Under the pieces are notes generated by a model. The model was not told where the DNA came from. It did no database searches and saw nothing but the letters and a program-made list of their open reading frames with translations. The position numbers and the translations under genes are program-made. Below are positions 35,285-44,528 of a stretch of DNA of 64,000 nucleotides, in pieces. Source of the stretch: Tissierellia bacterium (lineage in GTDB: Bacteria > Bacillota > Clostridia > Tissierellales > Tepidimicrobiaceae); the NCBI GenBank assembly GCA_012735215.1, contig JAAYHX010000011.1, positions 1-64,000 of the forward strand, written 5' to 3'. Numbering within the stretch: the first letter of the stretch is position 1; every line of letters starts with the position of its first letter.

Positions 35285-35538
35285 TTTTCTACCTCCTTAT
35301 CTCTTTTATTACGCATCAAGGTACTAAGATAGTGTTCGTTCACCTCAGGACTTAATACCTCAAGAAAGCTCATGTTTAACCCAACCTCTTGTCCGACCTT
35401 TAATGGGTAGTCAGTTATAAGCATTCTTAAAGGCACTTTAATATGTCCTAATCTTCCCTTAAAATCTATTTCTACAGCTCCATCTTCAACCTTTGTTATG
35501 ATGCCTTCCATGTAGATAATCTTGTCTTTATACTTCAT
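35281..35538 (-). CDS. Small conserved protein of the prd operon
   Basis: 85 aa, soluble, beta-rich (MEGIITKVEDGAVEIDFKGRLGHIKVP), with no cysteine. It resembles the small hypothetical protein regularly found between prdA and prdB in clostridia (CBO2463/CBO2479 family, from memory). It overlaps prdB by an ATGA junction. Function unknown; strict placement suggests a role in assembly of the PrdA/PrdB complex. Confidence 0.8.
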   Translation of the reverse strand: MKYKDKIIYMEGIITKVEDGAVEIDFKGRLGHIKVPLRMLITDYPLKVGQEVGLNMSFLEVLSPEVNEHYLSTLMRNKRDKEVEK

Positions 35539-35552
35539 GACTTAACCTTCTT

Positions 35553-37406
35553 TTATGAGTATTTCTCTTTACGTTTTTGGCTCATTGGAAGTGATTGTTC
35601 GTTTTCTACTCTTTCGATCTTGATTCCGTATGCTTCTTCAATTAGTTCAGTGTTGTTATCTATTACGTTTTGATTCCATTTTCTTTCAGCTTCTTTTACT
35701 TCTTCTCCTGCCATAGCAGTCTTTAACATTGCTATTGCTCTTATTGCATCTTCATGACATAATGTGTTGCAGCCAAGTACTTCGTTTTCAATTCCTTGTT
35801 CAGATTTATTTAAGTCTACCATGTATTTCATGTGTTCGTTTCCTACTACTAAAGCTCCTTGTACTGCGCAGAAGGACATACCTACAACTGGAATTCCTCT
35901 CATACCTATTTGCTCAATGTGGCTTGCAAAGTCGATATGGTTGTTTCCGAATCCTTCAGTTGTAACAATTGCGCCATCTACATCAAGAGCTTCTACCATC
36001 ATTCCTAGTCTTTCAGAAACGTAGAATTTCTCGCTGTTGATTTGTGGGCTTCCTACGAATATTACACCACAAAGATCTATTTCTGGATCATGTAGAGCTT
36101 CAAGTACTAGTGGCTCTCTCCAGTAATGTCTTGAATTTTCCTTAGAAGCTGGTCCTATACATGTTAATGCATGGATACCACCATCTAATACTTCTAATGG
36201 ACTGAATGCTACTGGAACGTTACCTAAGTCTACGTTTGGTTTTCCACCTAGTACTCCAACTGGTTCTACTGGTAAGATTATGTTGTCATGCATTGCGCCT
36301 TGACCCATGATTTCTTTAACGATAACAACTTTCTTCTTGCCAGGTCTTCTGATTTGCTCTAATACTTCTGTTTCAACAACTAGACTATCATCTAGTTTCT
36401 TCAATACGTCTCTTATTTCTTGAGTTATTATATCAGTAGCCTTATGAGCTGCTAATGGACCTCTTCTTTCCATGTTGGTCTTTTCTTGAATTACAACTTC
36501 TGTCTTGATGAATATTTCGCCTTTGTCAGGACATCCTGGTCTGTTCCACATGATGTTTTCTTCTAGGATACCTTCTGAAGAACCGAATTCACCAATTTGT
36601 ACACCGTTTTCATCTGTACCAGTAACTACCATTACAACACCATCAAGTACTCTAGTTACTCCAGTACCTAACTTGCTGTCTCCTTCCTTAGTAGCTATTG
36701 GTTGTACGTCCATGATAGTTTCGCTGTATTCATTGTATTTGTCTGGAGTGATGATGTCTATCTTGATTGATTTTACTAGTGGATCTACTTTTACAGCTTC
36801 TTCGCAGATGTTTTCTCTAATGTATAGAGTTGTACCTTCTATCTTAGTTTCAGGTCCAAACTCAACTTTATCTATCTTGTAGTGTTTCTTGATAAGTTCT
36901 CTTACTTTCTTTGGTTCTTCGTCTACTTCTTTCTCAACTTTTCCGCCTGCTACTGCTTCGGATACTACAGCTGGTTGTACACTTTGAACTGCTCCACCAA
37001 CAAATCCTAGTGGCAATTCAATGTCAATGTCTTTTCCTTCACCAATGTGAAGTTTTAATACTCCTGCATTACCAACTGTAGCTACAGGTTGAGCAACAAC
37101 TTCCTCTACAGCTACTTCTTCTTTAGCTTCTTCTTTAACTTCTTCAACTAAAGCTTTTGCTCCTTCTACAATGTCAGCAGTTATAGGAGTTAATGAATCA
37201 ATAGTTTTAGTTAGCTTAGCGCCTAAAACTTCTCCTATTTTTAGGCAGTTGTCTGGGATGGATAGTAATCCTGAATCCTCTAAGTCTGCAAATATTGCTG
37301 GATCTTCTAAATTGTCAGGCTCGATAACAGTGCCGGCCTCTGTTCTACAGCATACTACAGCATAATCATTCTTGTGCTTTTCTGCAGTTTCTGGAGTTAT
37401 AGACAT
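35553..37406 (-). CDS. prdA: D-proline reductase proprotein PrdA (pyruvoyl)
   Basis: 617-aa proprotein. Members self-cleave before a cysteine, giving a ~45 kDa alpha and a ~23 kDa beta subunit with an N-terminal pyruvoyl that binds D-proline. The site here is ALT-CIGPASKE, with Cys416. The N-terminal ~190 residues contain an Ala/Glu/Val-rich linker. EFGSSEGILEENIMWNRPG and RPGKKKVVIVKEIMGQGAMHDN are conserved with PrdD. The ATG of MSITPE was chosen because AAAAGGAGG precedes it; the longer frame starts inside prdC. Confidence 0.96.
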   Translation of the reverse strand: MSITPETAEKHKNDYAVVCCRTEAGTVIEPDNLEDPAIFADLEDSGLLSIPDNCLKIGEVLGAKLTKTIDSLTPITADIVEGAKALVEEVKEEAKEEVAVEEVVAQPVATVGNAGVLKLHIGEGKDIDIELPLGFVGGAVQSVQPAVVSEAVAGGKVEKEVDEEPKKVRELIKKHYKIDKVEFGPETKIEGTTLYIRENICEEAVKVDPLVKSIKIDIITPDKYNEYSETIMDVQPIATKEGDSKLGTGVTRVLDGVVMVVTGTDENGVQIGEFGSSEGILEENIMWNRPGCPDKGEIFIKTEVVIQEKTNMERRGPLAAHKATDIITQEIRDVLKKLDDSLVVETEVLEQIRRPGKKKVVIVKEIMGQGAMHDNIILPVEPVGVLGGKPNVDLGNVPVAFSPLEVLDGGIHALTCIGPASKENSRHYWREPLVLEALHDPEIDLCGVIFVGSPQINSEKFYVSERLGMMVEALDVDGAIVTTEGFGNNHIDFASHIEQIGMRGIPVVGMSFCAVQGALVVGNEHMKYMVDLNKSEQGIENEVLGCNTLCHEDAIRAIAMLKTAMAGEEVKEAERKWNQNVIDNNTELIEEAYGIKIERVENEQSLPMSQKRKEKYS

Positions 37407-37428
37407 GTTAATACCTCCTTTTATGATA

Positions 37429-38715
37429 TTATTTATCATTAATTTTTCTTACCAATCTTAAGCCTGCAGCACGTAGGACATGGTCTGTATGATGATATGT
37501 TGGTACTCCTAACCTAGGAGTAACTGTCATTACAGTGTTAGTTCAGTCGCTACAGCTACCTGCAATGATTACTTCTGCACCTTTTTTCTTTAAGTTTAGA
37601 ACTGTTGTAGCTTGTCCAGGACAGATTCCTGGTAGTTCACAACGGAATCTACCATTTACTTCCTTCATTCTCTTACATTTTTCTTCAGCTACAACTGTAC
37701 CTCCCATAGCTTCAACAATTTCTCTTAATCTAGGTTCCTGTGCCCCACACTCACAAGCTAAAATACCAAATTTTCTCTTGTCTTGTGGGAAAGGCATTGT
37801 TACTAGAACTCCTCCAGTAATCTTTGTAATAGGATCGTTTTCTTCACCATGTTTTCCAGTGAAAGGTCCTCCTAATACAATTTCACCATAGGGTTCTACA
37901 AAGCCACCAGCCTTTTCAATTAGCTTCTTAACAGGATAACCTATTGGTACATCCATGAAAACGGTGCCACCTTGAGCATTTTTAACTCTTCCACCTACTG
38001 TTACGTCTTTATCTATAACAGGTTTTCTGTCTTCTACTGCTAATGCAATGTTCTTTACTGTTTCTACGTTTTGTATTACAGCATTTGCTTCACCTGGTAG
38101 TTGGCCTGGTGCCAATTCTACTCCTAAAAATTCTCTAACTATTACTCTTTCATCTCCTGCTGGGTACATATCTGGAAGATATTTTATTTCTATATTGTCG
38201 CTGTCTATAACAGCTTCTAGCTTGGAAATAGCATTTTTATACTTTTCCTTTAAAGCTATAATTCCGTGGGCAGCTTCAGTTAAGTTCATGATGATCTTTA
38301 ACCCACTGATTATCTTCTCAGCATTTTCTTCAATATAATTTATATTATGACCCAGTATAGGCTCACACTCAGCAGCATTTACAATAGCATATCCCCCAGG
38401 GATTTTTGATTTTAATTTTACATGGGTAGGGAATCCTGCACCGCCAGCACCAACTATTCCTGCTTCCATAATTGCTTCTAGCGGATCCTCAGTATCCTTT
38501 ATAGGTAAATAATCTTTTGGTTGGTTTTCGTCAGCTTCTATAACAATTTCATTTTCATTAACTGCTACTACTTTACCATTTACACTGCTGTGAATATTTG
38601 CTCCCAAACCATTAGACTCTGCAATTCTTTGGCCTCTCTTTACCTCTTCTCCTACCTCTACTACTGGTGTACAAGGTGCTCCAACATGTTGTCTTAAAGG
38701 AAATCTGAACTCCAT
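37429..38715 (-). CDS. prdC: Selenoprotein PrdC, RnfC-like electron-transfer subunit
   Basis: 428 aa when the TGA at 37543-37545 is read as selenocysteine (residue 391). IIAGSCSD precedes it and TNTVMTVTPRLGVPTYHHTDHVLRA follows in frame to a TAA at 37429, which fits the known PrdC tail with its selenocysteine near the C-terminus. The body resembles RnfC (GIVGAGGAGFPTHVKLK, NAAECEPIL, YPAGDERVIVREFLG). PrdC links proline reductase to NADH or ferredoxin oxidation. First gene of the operon, behind a sigma-54-type promoter. Confidence 0.93.
37504..37522 (-). ncRNA. SECIS-like hairpin of prdC
   Basis: TACTCCT and AGGAGTA pair perfectly (7 bp) around the loop AGGTT, 20 nt after the TGA. The GGT in a small loop is typical of bacterial SECIS apices. 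Confidence 0.7.
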
Positions 38716-38783
38716 CTCATTTCACCTCCTTCCAAAGTACGTTAATCTATTTTTGTTGGCTGTGCTTTCCGATTATTATATAT

Positions 38784-38800
38784 TGCAATTACAATGCCAA
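38784..38800 (-). promoter_or_regulatory. Sigma-54 (-24/-12) promoter of the prd operon
   Basis: On the minus strand TTGGCATTGTAATTGCA matches the -24/-12 consensus, with GG and GC separated by exactly 10 nt. It lies about 70 nt before the prdC start. PrdR, the known prd activator of clostridia, is a sigma-54-type enhancer-binding protein; it is not encoded in the window. Confidence 0.75.
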
Positions 38801-39004
38801 TTCTATAACAATATAAAAACAAAAAATATTTTGGCTTTATTATGCTATTTGTTTATGGCATTTGTTACTTTGATAAAAATTTTTTATACTTAAGCTGCAA
38901 GTGTTAAGAGGTGTGTATGTCCGTACACTGACACTTCTTGTTACATAATTGTCATTTGATAAGTTAATGTCATATCAATAAAGTGTGTCAGATTTTTGTA
39001 CGTT

Positions 39005-39024
39005 AATGTCGATTTGCTGACATT
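39005..39024 (-). promoter_or_regulatory. Candidate enhancer site (UAS) for the prd promoter
   Basis: AATGTC and GACATT form an inverted repeat with an 8-nt spacer, about 230 nt upstream of the sigma-54 promoter, a usual enhancer distance. Further GTGTCAG, TGACAC and TGTCAT half-sites lie within 80 nt. A PrdR binding role is inference. Confidence 0.5.
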
Positions 39025-39285
39025 TCCCTACCTGTATTAAATTTTTCATAAAGAAAAAAGTTGAGGAAATTTAAGCTTTATACCTCCTCATATCCTCTTT
39101 GCTTGTCCATGCTAATTCTATCATAATGATTTTCAAATGACAACTACTTATCAATCAATTTATTAAATAATAGACTAAAAATATACAAAATTCGACACGA
39201 AAACCTTTATTTCATGTTATTCTATCATCAATGCACTATAATAATATAGTATTTTTTTGACAATGTGTTGTGTTGCGCTCAACTA

Positions 39286-39314
39286 TTACAATATAGGAAA
39301 GGTATATATATAAT
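39286..39314 (+). promoter_or_regulatory. Promoter of the OmpR-type two-component system
   Basis: TTACAA and TATAAT separated by 17 nt, 39 nt upstream of the response regulator start. Confidence 0.55.
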
Positions 39315-39352
39315 GGTATAATAGTGTTAATTAAAGCAAAGAGGGTGAACTG

Positions 39353-40024
39353 ATGAATATATTGATTGTTGATGATGAAAGGCTAATTGTTAAAGGTATA
39401 AAAAGTGTTTTAGAACAGCAAGGATATATGGTTTATGATGCCTATACAGCCAGTGAAGCCCTTTCCCTATTAGCTAGGGAAAGAATCGATTTCATCATAC
39501 TTGATTTAATGCTCCCTGATATGGACGGTATGATGCTGTGCAAAAAAATAAGAGAGAGCAGGGATACCCCTATTCTAATGCTTACTGCTAAGGACGGAGA
39601 CTACGACAAGATACTTGGTTTTGAATTAGGGGCCGACGATTATATGACTAAGCCCTTTAATGTTTTAGAATTGATTGCAAGAATAAAAGCAATTGCAAGG
39701 AGATCTGAATCAAAGACAAGTAACCCTGCATTGTATTATGGTGATTTAGTAATAAATTATGAAGAGAGAAAGGCTTACAAGAACAATAAGGAAATAAAGC
39801 TTACAGCAAAGGAATTTGAAGTGCTCTATTTGCTGGCCAACAACCCAGGCAAGGTCTTTACTAGGGAAGAAATATTTAATCACATATGGGAAGAAGAACC
39901 TGTAGATGTAAGGACAATAGATGTTCATATTAGAAACCTTAGGGAAAAAATTGAATCAGATACGAAGAGACCAAAGTATTTAATGACAAAATGGGGGGTA
40001 GGTTATTATTTCAATAAGGTCTAA
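39353..40024 (+). CDS. OmpR/PhoB-family response regulator
   Basis: 223 aa. Receiver domain with the acidic pair DDE, phospho-acceptor in IILDLMLPDMDG (Asp ~51), TAKDGD and the switch Lys in MTKPFN; C-terminal winged helix (KLTAKEFEVLYLLANNPGKVFTREEIFNHIW). Start behind GAGGGTGAAC. Forms an operon with the kinase 1 bp downstream. Divergent from the prd operon but not expected to be its regulator, because prd is sigma-54 type. Confidence 0.95.
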   Translation: MNILIVDDERLIVKGIKSVLEQQGYMVYDAYTASEALSLLARERIDFIILDLMLPDMDGMMLCKKIRESRDTPILMLTAKDGDYDKILGFELGADDYMTKPFNVLELIARIKAIARRSESKTSNPALYYGDLVINYEERKAYKNNKEIKLTAKEFEVLYLLANNPGKVFTREEIFNHIWEEEPVDVRTIDVHIRNLREKIESDTKRPKYLMTKWGVGYYFNKV

Positions 40025-40025
40025 G

Positions 40026-41396
40026 ATGCTTATATTATATAGCTTAATAATTATTTTGATCTTTTCTGTATTCAGTATATTAATCTTGAATAACTACAAG
40101 GCTGCTCAGATAAAGAATAATGAAATCAGGCTATTTCAAACAGCCAACATTGTTGCTGACATCTATAAGCAAAATATAGATGATATTATCTTTGCTAGAA
40201 TGATGTTAAAAAGCTACTCCAATTATGCCAATGCAAGAATATTAATAGTTGACTCTAATAAAAAAGTGCTATTGGATAGTTACTATAGCTATGTAGATAA
40301 ATCTATAGATAATGAAGAGATAAGAAGCAGTTTACAGGGTCAATCTTCATCCAATATATATACTCTAGACAGTAAAGAGGTACTTCAGCTTGCCGTTCCC
40401 ATAACCTCAAATAACAATATAATAGGGTCCGTGCTTATATCCTCCGATTTAGTAGCAATAAATGAAAATGTGAACCATTTAAAAGAGTATATATTGAAAA
40501 TTGCTATTTCAGGCCTATTCATATCCTTAGTATTAACAGCAATTGTTACCAACAACCTAACAAATCCTTTAAGGGAGTTAACCTTGGGAGTTGAAAAGAT
40601 TACATCGGGAAATTTAGGCTATCAAGTGAAGAAAAAATCAAAGGATGAAATTGGTAGTTTAGTAGAAAACTTCAACAAGATGAGCAGCACCTTAAGCAAT
40701 ATAGAGAAAAATAGAAAAAATTTCATAAACAGCATATCCCATGAGTTAAAGACTCCTCTAACCTCAATAAAGGTTTTGATTGAATCCCTTTCCATGGGCA
40801 ACAGGGATATTGATACCTATAAGGAATATCTAAAAGATATATATGGTGAGACGGAAAGAATGGAAAAACTGGTTAACTACCTTATGAAGTCAATTAAGCT
40901 AGAGGATTCTATCTTAATGCTTAGGGAAGAAAACTTAGAGGAACTATTAGAGGAGACAATAAATATAATAAAGCCTTATGCTGACAAAAACAATGTATCC
41001 CTGAACTTCTCCTACAAAGACAGTGTTACCGTCACCTGCGATAAGGATAAGATTAAGGAAGTAATCTTTAACCTCATAGACAATGCCATAAAGTATAAAG
41101 ATGTAAATAAGAAGGAGAATTATGTAAAGATATTCCTTGATAAAACTATCGATAAGGCAATACTTACCATAGAAGACAATGGAATAGGCATTGAGAAAGA
41201 TAAGTTAGAGGATGTATTTAAAAGAGGCTTTAGGGTACTAGAAGGACCAACCAGGGATAATATGCAAATACATGGCTATGGCATAGGTTTGGCTATAGTA
41301 AAGAGCCTTATTGATAAGCACGGTTGGCATATTTATGTAAAGAGCAGCTTAGATGTAGGTACTACTTTTACTATAGAGATTCCCTTATCTAGTTAA
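40026..41396 (+). CDS. Membrane sensor histidine kinase
   Basis: 456 aa. TM1 (residues ~3-20), extracytoplasmic sensor of ~130 residues, TM2 (~155-175), HAMP (LTLGVEKITSGNLGYQVKKK), HisKA (FINSISHELKTPLTSIKVL, the phospho-His), and HATPase with N box NLIDNAIKY, G1 EDNGIGIEKDKL and G2 GYGIGLAIVKSL. It pairs with the response regulator upstream. Ligand unknown; the downstream GerMN lipoprotein may be part of the sensed or regulated process. Confidence 0.95.
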   Translation: MLILYSLIIILIFSVFSILILNNYKAAQIKNNEIRLFQTANIVADIYKQNIDDIIFARMMLKSYSNYANARILIVDSNKKVLLDSYYSYVDKSIDNEEIRSSLQGQSSSNIYTLDSKEVLQLAVPITSNNNIIGSVLISSDLVAINENVNHLKEYILKIAISGLFISLVLTAIVTNNLTNPLRELTLGVEKITSGNLGYQVKKKSKDEIGSLVENFNKMSSTLSNIEKNRKNFINSISHELKTPLTSIKVLIESLSMGNRDIDTYKEYLKDIYGETERMEKLVNYLMKSIKLEDSILMLREENLEELLEETINIIKPYADKNNVSLNFSYKDSVTVTCDKDKIKEVIFNLIDNAIKYKDVNKKENYVKIFLDKTIDKAILTIEDNGIGIEKDKLEDVFKRGFRVLEGPTRDNMQIHGYGIGLAIVKSLIDKHGWHIYVKSSLDVGTTFTIEIPLSS

Positions 41397-41494
41397 TTTA
41401 TAATTTTTTTCTGCTTTCTTAATAATATCTTAACAGTTATTCATTAGCTCTTAACAAGTTTCTGCTACAATATAGTTAAGGAAAGGAGTGATAT

Positions 41495-42097
41495 ATGATG
41501 AAAAAATATATAGCTATTCTGTTAATAATTATTATATCATTAAGCCTTTATGGCTGTAGTGCTAATAATGGTACTGCAGATGAAGGCAAAAATGATGAGG
41601 TTAATAATGTAGACCAAGTGGAAGGTGAAAAGGCAGGGGAAAACAATGATCAAATTGTTGATCCTAATCCTGACATTGATGAGACAGAAGTCACCCTGTA
41701 TTATGTTAATAATGAATATATAGAAACAGGAGATGACAGTTTACAAAAGCTTGTCCCTGAAAAAAGAACTATTTCTGCTGGTAACATTCCGCTAGAGGAA
41801 GCTATAGTTAAGGAATTGATGAAGAATCCTGAATCAAAAAAACTATCTACTGTAATATCATCAAATATTACATTACTAGGAGTTGAAGTAGCTGATAAAA
41901 CTGCCTTTGTAAACTTCTCCCAAGAAGGCCTATATGGAGGCAGTATGCAAGAAGACTTTACTATAGCTCAAATAGTAAATACATTATTGGAATTAGACCA
42001 TATAGATAAAGTACAATTTCTAATAGACGGAAAAAAAGCAGAAACATTGATGGGACATATATCAATTACCGAACCCTTTGAGGAACCCATATATTAA
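41495..42097 (+). CDS. GerMN-domain lipoprotein
   Basis: 200 aa. Signal peptide with lipobox (SLYGC), an acidic Asn-rich linker, and a GerMN domain (VTLYYVNNEYIETGDDSL... TAFVNFSQEGLYGGSMQEDFTIAQIVNTLLELDHIDKVQFLIDG) at ~65-190. Related domains occur in the germination protein GerM and in lipoproteins beside two-component systems. It follows the kinase by 98 bp with its own AAGGAG site and a convergent terminator behind it. Confidence 0.9.
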   Translation: MMKKYIAILLIIIISLSLYGCSANNGTADEGKNDEVNNVDQVEGEKAGENNDQIVDPNPDIDETEVTLYYVNNEYIETGDDSLQKLVPEKRTISAGNIPLEEAIVKELMKNPESKKLSTVISSNITLLGVEVADKTAFVNFSQEGLYGGSMQEDFTIAQIVNTLLELDHIDKVQFLIDGKKAETLMGHISITEPFEEPIY

Positions 42098-42105
42098 TAA
42101 GGATA

Positions 42106-42135
42106 AAAGCAGCTAGTACTACCTCTAGCTGCTTT
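42106..42135. terminator. Convergent terminator
   Basis: AAAGCAGCTAG and CTAGCTGCTTT, perfect 11-bp stem, 8-nt loop, between the plus-strand GerMN gene and the minus-strand TtcA-like gene. Confidence 0.85.
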
Positions 42136-42136
42136 A

Positions 42137-43006
42137 CTAATCATAGAAATCTAAAAAGGAATACCTTTCCCCATCCTTTATCCATCCTAATACACAGTCC
42201 ATATTTACATTTTGAGCTGCTCTAAATATAGATATATCTACATTAACAAAGTTTTCTTTTAGTTTTTCTATCAATTCCTTTATTTCATACCGCTTATTCC
42301 CTATCTTCTTAGCTGCTACCATACAAGCACAATTTAGGGGCCATATACCGCTGTAATTTATAAACCTTATTATATACTCCTCTTCAACATAATATAGGGG
42401 TCTGATTAGTTCTATGCCTTCATAGTTTTCAGCCTTCAACTTTGGCATCATGGTTTTGAAATTGCCTGCACATAATAGGTTTAATAGGGTAGTTTCTATT
42501 ACATCATTAAAGTGGTGGCCAAGGGCCAGCTTGTTACAGCCAAGTTCCTTAGCCTTTCTATATAAAGCCCCTCTTCTCATCCTAGCACACATATAGCAGG
42601 GATAATCATCAGCAATCCTACTTGCCACCTGGAATATATCCGTTTCAAATATGTGGACTGGTATGTTCAAATAGTTACAGTTATCTATCAACAGCTTCTT
42701 TATATCAGGATGATATCCAGGATCCATGGATATAAATTCAAGTCCAAAATTTGCATTGCCATGACGATGCAATTCTTGAAATAGCTTTGCCATAAGCAAG
42801 CTGTCCTTGCCACCAGAGATGGCCACTGCAATCTTATCTCCATCCTCTATAAGTTCAAAATCCTTAATGGCTTTGATGAACTTGCTCCATATGTGTTTTC
42901 TATACCTTTTAATTATGCTTCTTTCTATTTCTTCTAGAGATTTCCTTTCCTCCTCAGGAATCAACACTTCACAGGTTTCTTGTAATCTGTTTTCCTTATC
43001 AGTCAT
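42137..43006 (-). CDS. TtcA-like PP-loop ATPase (tRNA 2-thiocytidine type)
   Basis: 289 aa. The PP-loop SGGKDS (VAISGGKDSLLMAKL) binds ATP. A CxxC (PCYMCARMRRGALY), GHHFNDVIETTLLNL and a later CAC pair (LNCACMVAA) provide Fe-S ligands as in TtcA/TtuA relatives. It would thiolate a tRNA base with sulphur from an Fe-S cluster. ATG chosen because GGAG is 8 nt upstream, over an earlier GTG. Confidence 0.85.
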   Translation of the reverse strand: MTDKENRLQETCEVLIPEEERKSLEEIERSIIKRYRKHIWSKFIKAIKDFELIEDGDKIAVAISGGKDSLLMAKLFQELHRHGNANFGLEFISMDPGYHPDIKKLLIDNCNYLNIPVHIFETDIFQVASRIADDYPCYMCARMRRGALYRKAKELGCNKLALGHHFNDVIETTLLNLLCAGNFKTMMPKLKAENYEGIELIRPLYYVEEEYIIRFINYSGIWPLNCACMVAAKKIGNKRYEIKELIEKLKENFVNVDISIFRAAQNVNMDCVLGWIKDGERYSFLDFYD

Positions 43007-43060
43007 CTGCCTCACTCCATATTTTTAATACTATACTATTATACCATCACTGAAGAAAAA

Positions 43061-43086
43061 TAAAAGTGAGAGAATATATCTCCCAC
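43061..43086 (-). terminator. Terminator of the tlpA-like gene
   Basis: GTGGGAG and CTCTCAC (one G-U pair) with a 7-nt loop, followed on minus by TTTTATTTTTC. Confidence 0.75.
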
Positions 43087-43090
43087 ATTA

Positions 43091-43699
43091 TTATTGACCC
43101 TGCCTAATACTGTTAAGAATTTGAACCATCTGCTCATAGGTCATCATGCCAGGCACGCCACCTAATAATAGCCCTTCCTTATCTACAAAGTAGGAAGTAG
43201 GAAATCTGCTTACAAGGTAATTAATTGCTACACGTCCTTCTGTATCCAAAAGAACTGGAAAATCATATCCCTCATGCCTAATGTAGCTATCTACCACACC
43301 CTTATCCTCCTGGACATTAACAGCTAAAACTACTAGATCCTCATTTTCATCATATAGTCTCTGAAGATCTGGCATCTCTATATCACAGTACTTACACCAG
43401 GTAGCCCAAAAATTTATTAAAACATACTTGCCCTTGAAATCCGATAAGGACACTTCCTGGCCATTTAAATCCAATAAAGTAAAATCTGGAGCTGGCTTAC
43501 CAATATCAATATCAGGGTAAAAATCCTCTTCCCCCGACGACTGTTCATCTTCTGATTCCATAGTGTTTTCATTTACCTGATTTTCAGGATTCTTATCCTC
43601 ATGGGATTTGCCATCTGCCCCTGATATAAAATAATATATGCCTATAATCAAGGCCGAGATTAAAACAACTGTAATTGCTAGTAAAGCTTTCTTGTTCAC
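43091..43699 (-). CDS. TlpA/ResA-like thiol-disulfide oxidoreductase
   Basis: 202 aa. N-terminal membrane anchor (ALLAITVVLISALIIGIYYF), acidic linker, then a thioredoxin fold with WATWCKYCDIEMP (CxxC) and TSYFVDKEG. It reduces or isomerises disulfides outside the membrane with electrons from CcdA. The GTG with AAGGAG 7 nt upstream is preferred to the GTG six codons earlier. It follows ccdA in one operon. Confidence 0.9.
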   Translation of the reverse strand: MNKKALLAITVVLISALIIGIYYFISGADGKSHEDKNPENQVNENTMESEDEQSSGEEDFYPDIDIGKPAPDFTLLDLNGQEVSLSDFKGKYVLINFWATWCKYCDIEMPDLQRLYDENEDLVVLAVNVQEDKGVVDSYIRHEGYDFPVLLDTEGRVAINYLVSRFPTSYFVDKEGLLLGGVPGMMTYEQMVQILNSIRQGQ

Positions 43700-43713
43700 C
43701 CTATCTCTCCTTC

Positions 43714-44409
43714 TCACAGTAGTAGCCTACTTATATCAACAACCTTATTAAAAAATACTAATAATCCAAATATGACCATTATTAGACCACTTATTTTAGG
43801 TAGGTAGTTTATGACCCTTTCTGTTCTTTCTAAAAATCCGCTGAACAGATTGATAAATAATGCTGTCAGTATAAAGGGTATGGCCATTCCAATGGAATAT
43901 ATAAATAGCAAAAACACTCCTTGGAAAAGAGTATTTGATGTACTAGCATAAATCAGTATGCTTGCTAGTATAGGCCCAAAGCATGGTGTCCAGCCTGCTG
44001 CAAAAGCCATGCCCATTAGTATGGAACTAAACCATCTGGTAACGTTTTTAGGAGCAGAAACCTTCCTATTTATGCCTATTATATTTAACTTTAATATTCC
44101 CATTAGGTTTAATCCAAACAAGATTATGAGTATACCACTGATCTTTGAAAACAAGTCCTTATGTCTAATAAATATCCTACCTATAAAGCTGGCTGATGTT
44201 CCCATTATGATGAAGATAATGGTAAATCCAATTACAAATCCGAAGGTTCTGGTTAAAACCTTCAATCTTCTTTTGCTCATTTCATCTTCCATGGTGCTAC
44301 CTGTCATATACATTATATATGCAGGTATCATGGGAAGAATACAGGGCGTAAAGAAGGACAAAAGCCCCGCCCCAAAGGCAATAGGTATGGAAACATTCTC
44401 TAAAGCCAT
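43714..44409 (-). CDS. CcdA/DsbD-like thiol transporter
   Basis: 231-aa six-helix membrane protein. The two redox cysteines lie in FFTPCILPMIPAY and GWTPCFGPILASIL, the hallmark of CcdA. It carries electrons across the membrane to the adjacent TlpA-like protein. Start ATG behind GGGAGG. Confidence 0.93.
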   Translation of the reverse strand: MALENVSIPIAFGAGLLSFFTPCILPMIPAYIMYMTGSTMEDEMSKRRLKVLTRTFGFVIGFTIIFIIMGTSASFIGRIFIRHKDLFSKISGILIILFGLNLMGILKLNIIGINRKVSAPKNVTRWFSSILMGMAFAAGWTPCFGPILASILIYASTSNTLFQGVFLLFIYSIGMAIPFILTALFINLFSGFLERTERVINYLPKISGLIMVIFGLLVFFNKVVDISRLLL

Positions 44410-44496
44410 AGAAAAACCTCCCTAATAATTATATACCCCCTACCCCTATAAATATAACTGGTTTTTGAATTCTATTACAGGCTAAATAAAATAATT

Positions 44497-44528
44497 AAGA
44501 TCGTGAGAATATACGTACTCACGACCTT
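44497..44528 (-). terminator. Terminator of the ZIP transporter gene
   Basis: AAGGTCGTGAG and CTCACGATCTT (one G-U) with 10-nt loop, followed on minus by AATTATTTTATTT; the stem overlaps the stop codon. Confidence 0.75.

Larger units (their letters stand above)
38716..39352. other. 637-bp divergent control region of prd and a two-component system
   Basis: Contains, from left to right, the prdC ribosome binding site, a sigma-54 promoter, a long A/T-rich spacer, a cluster of TGTCA/TGACA repeats at 38929-39024 and the promoter of the response regulator. No reading frame of note. The repeats 38963-38971 and 39002-39010 share GTTAATGTC. Confidence 0.6.
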
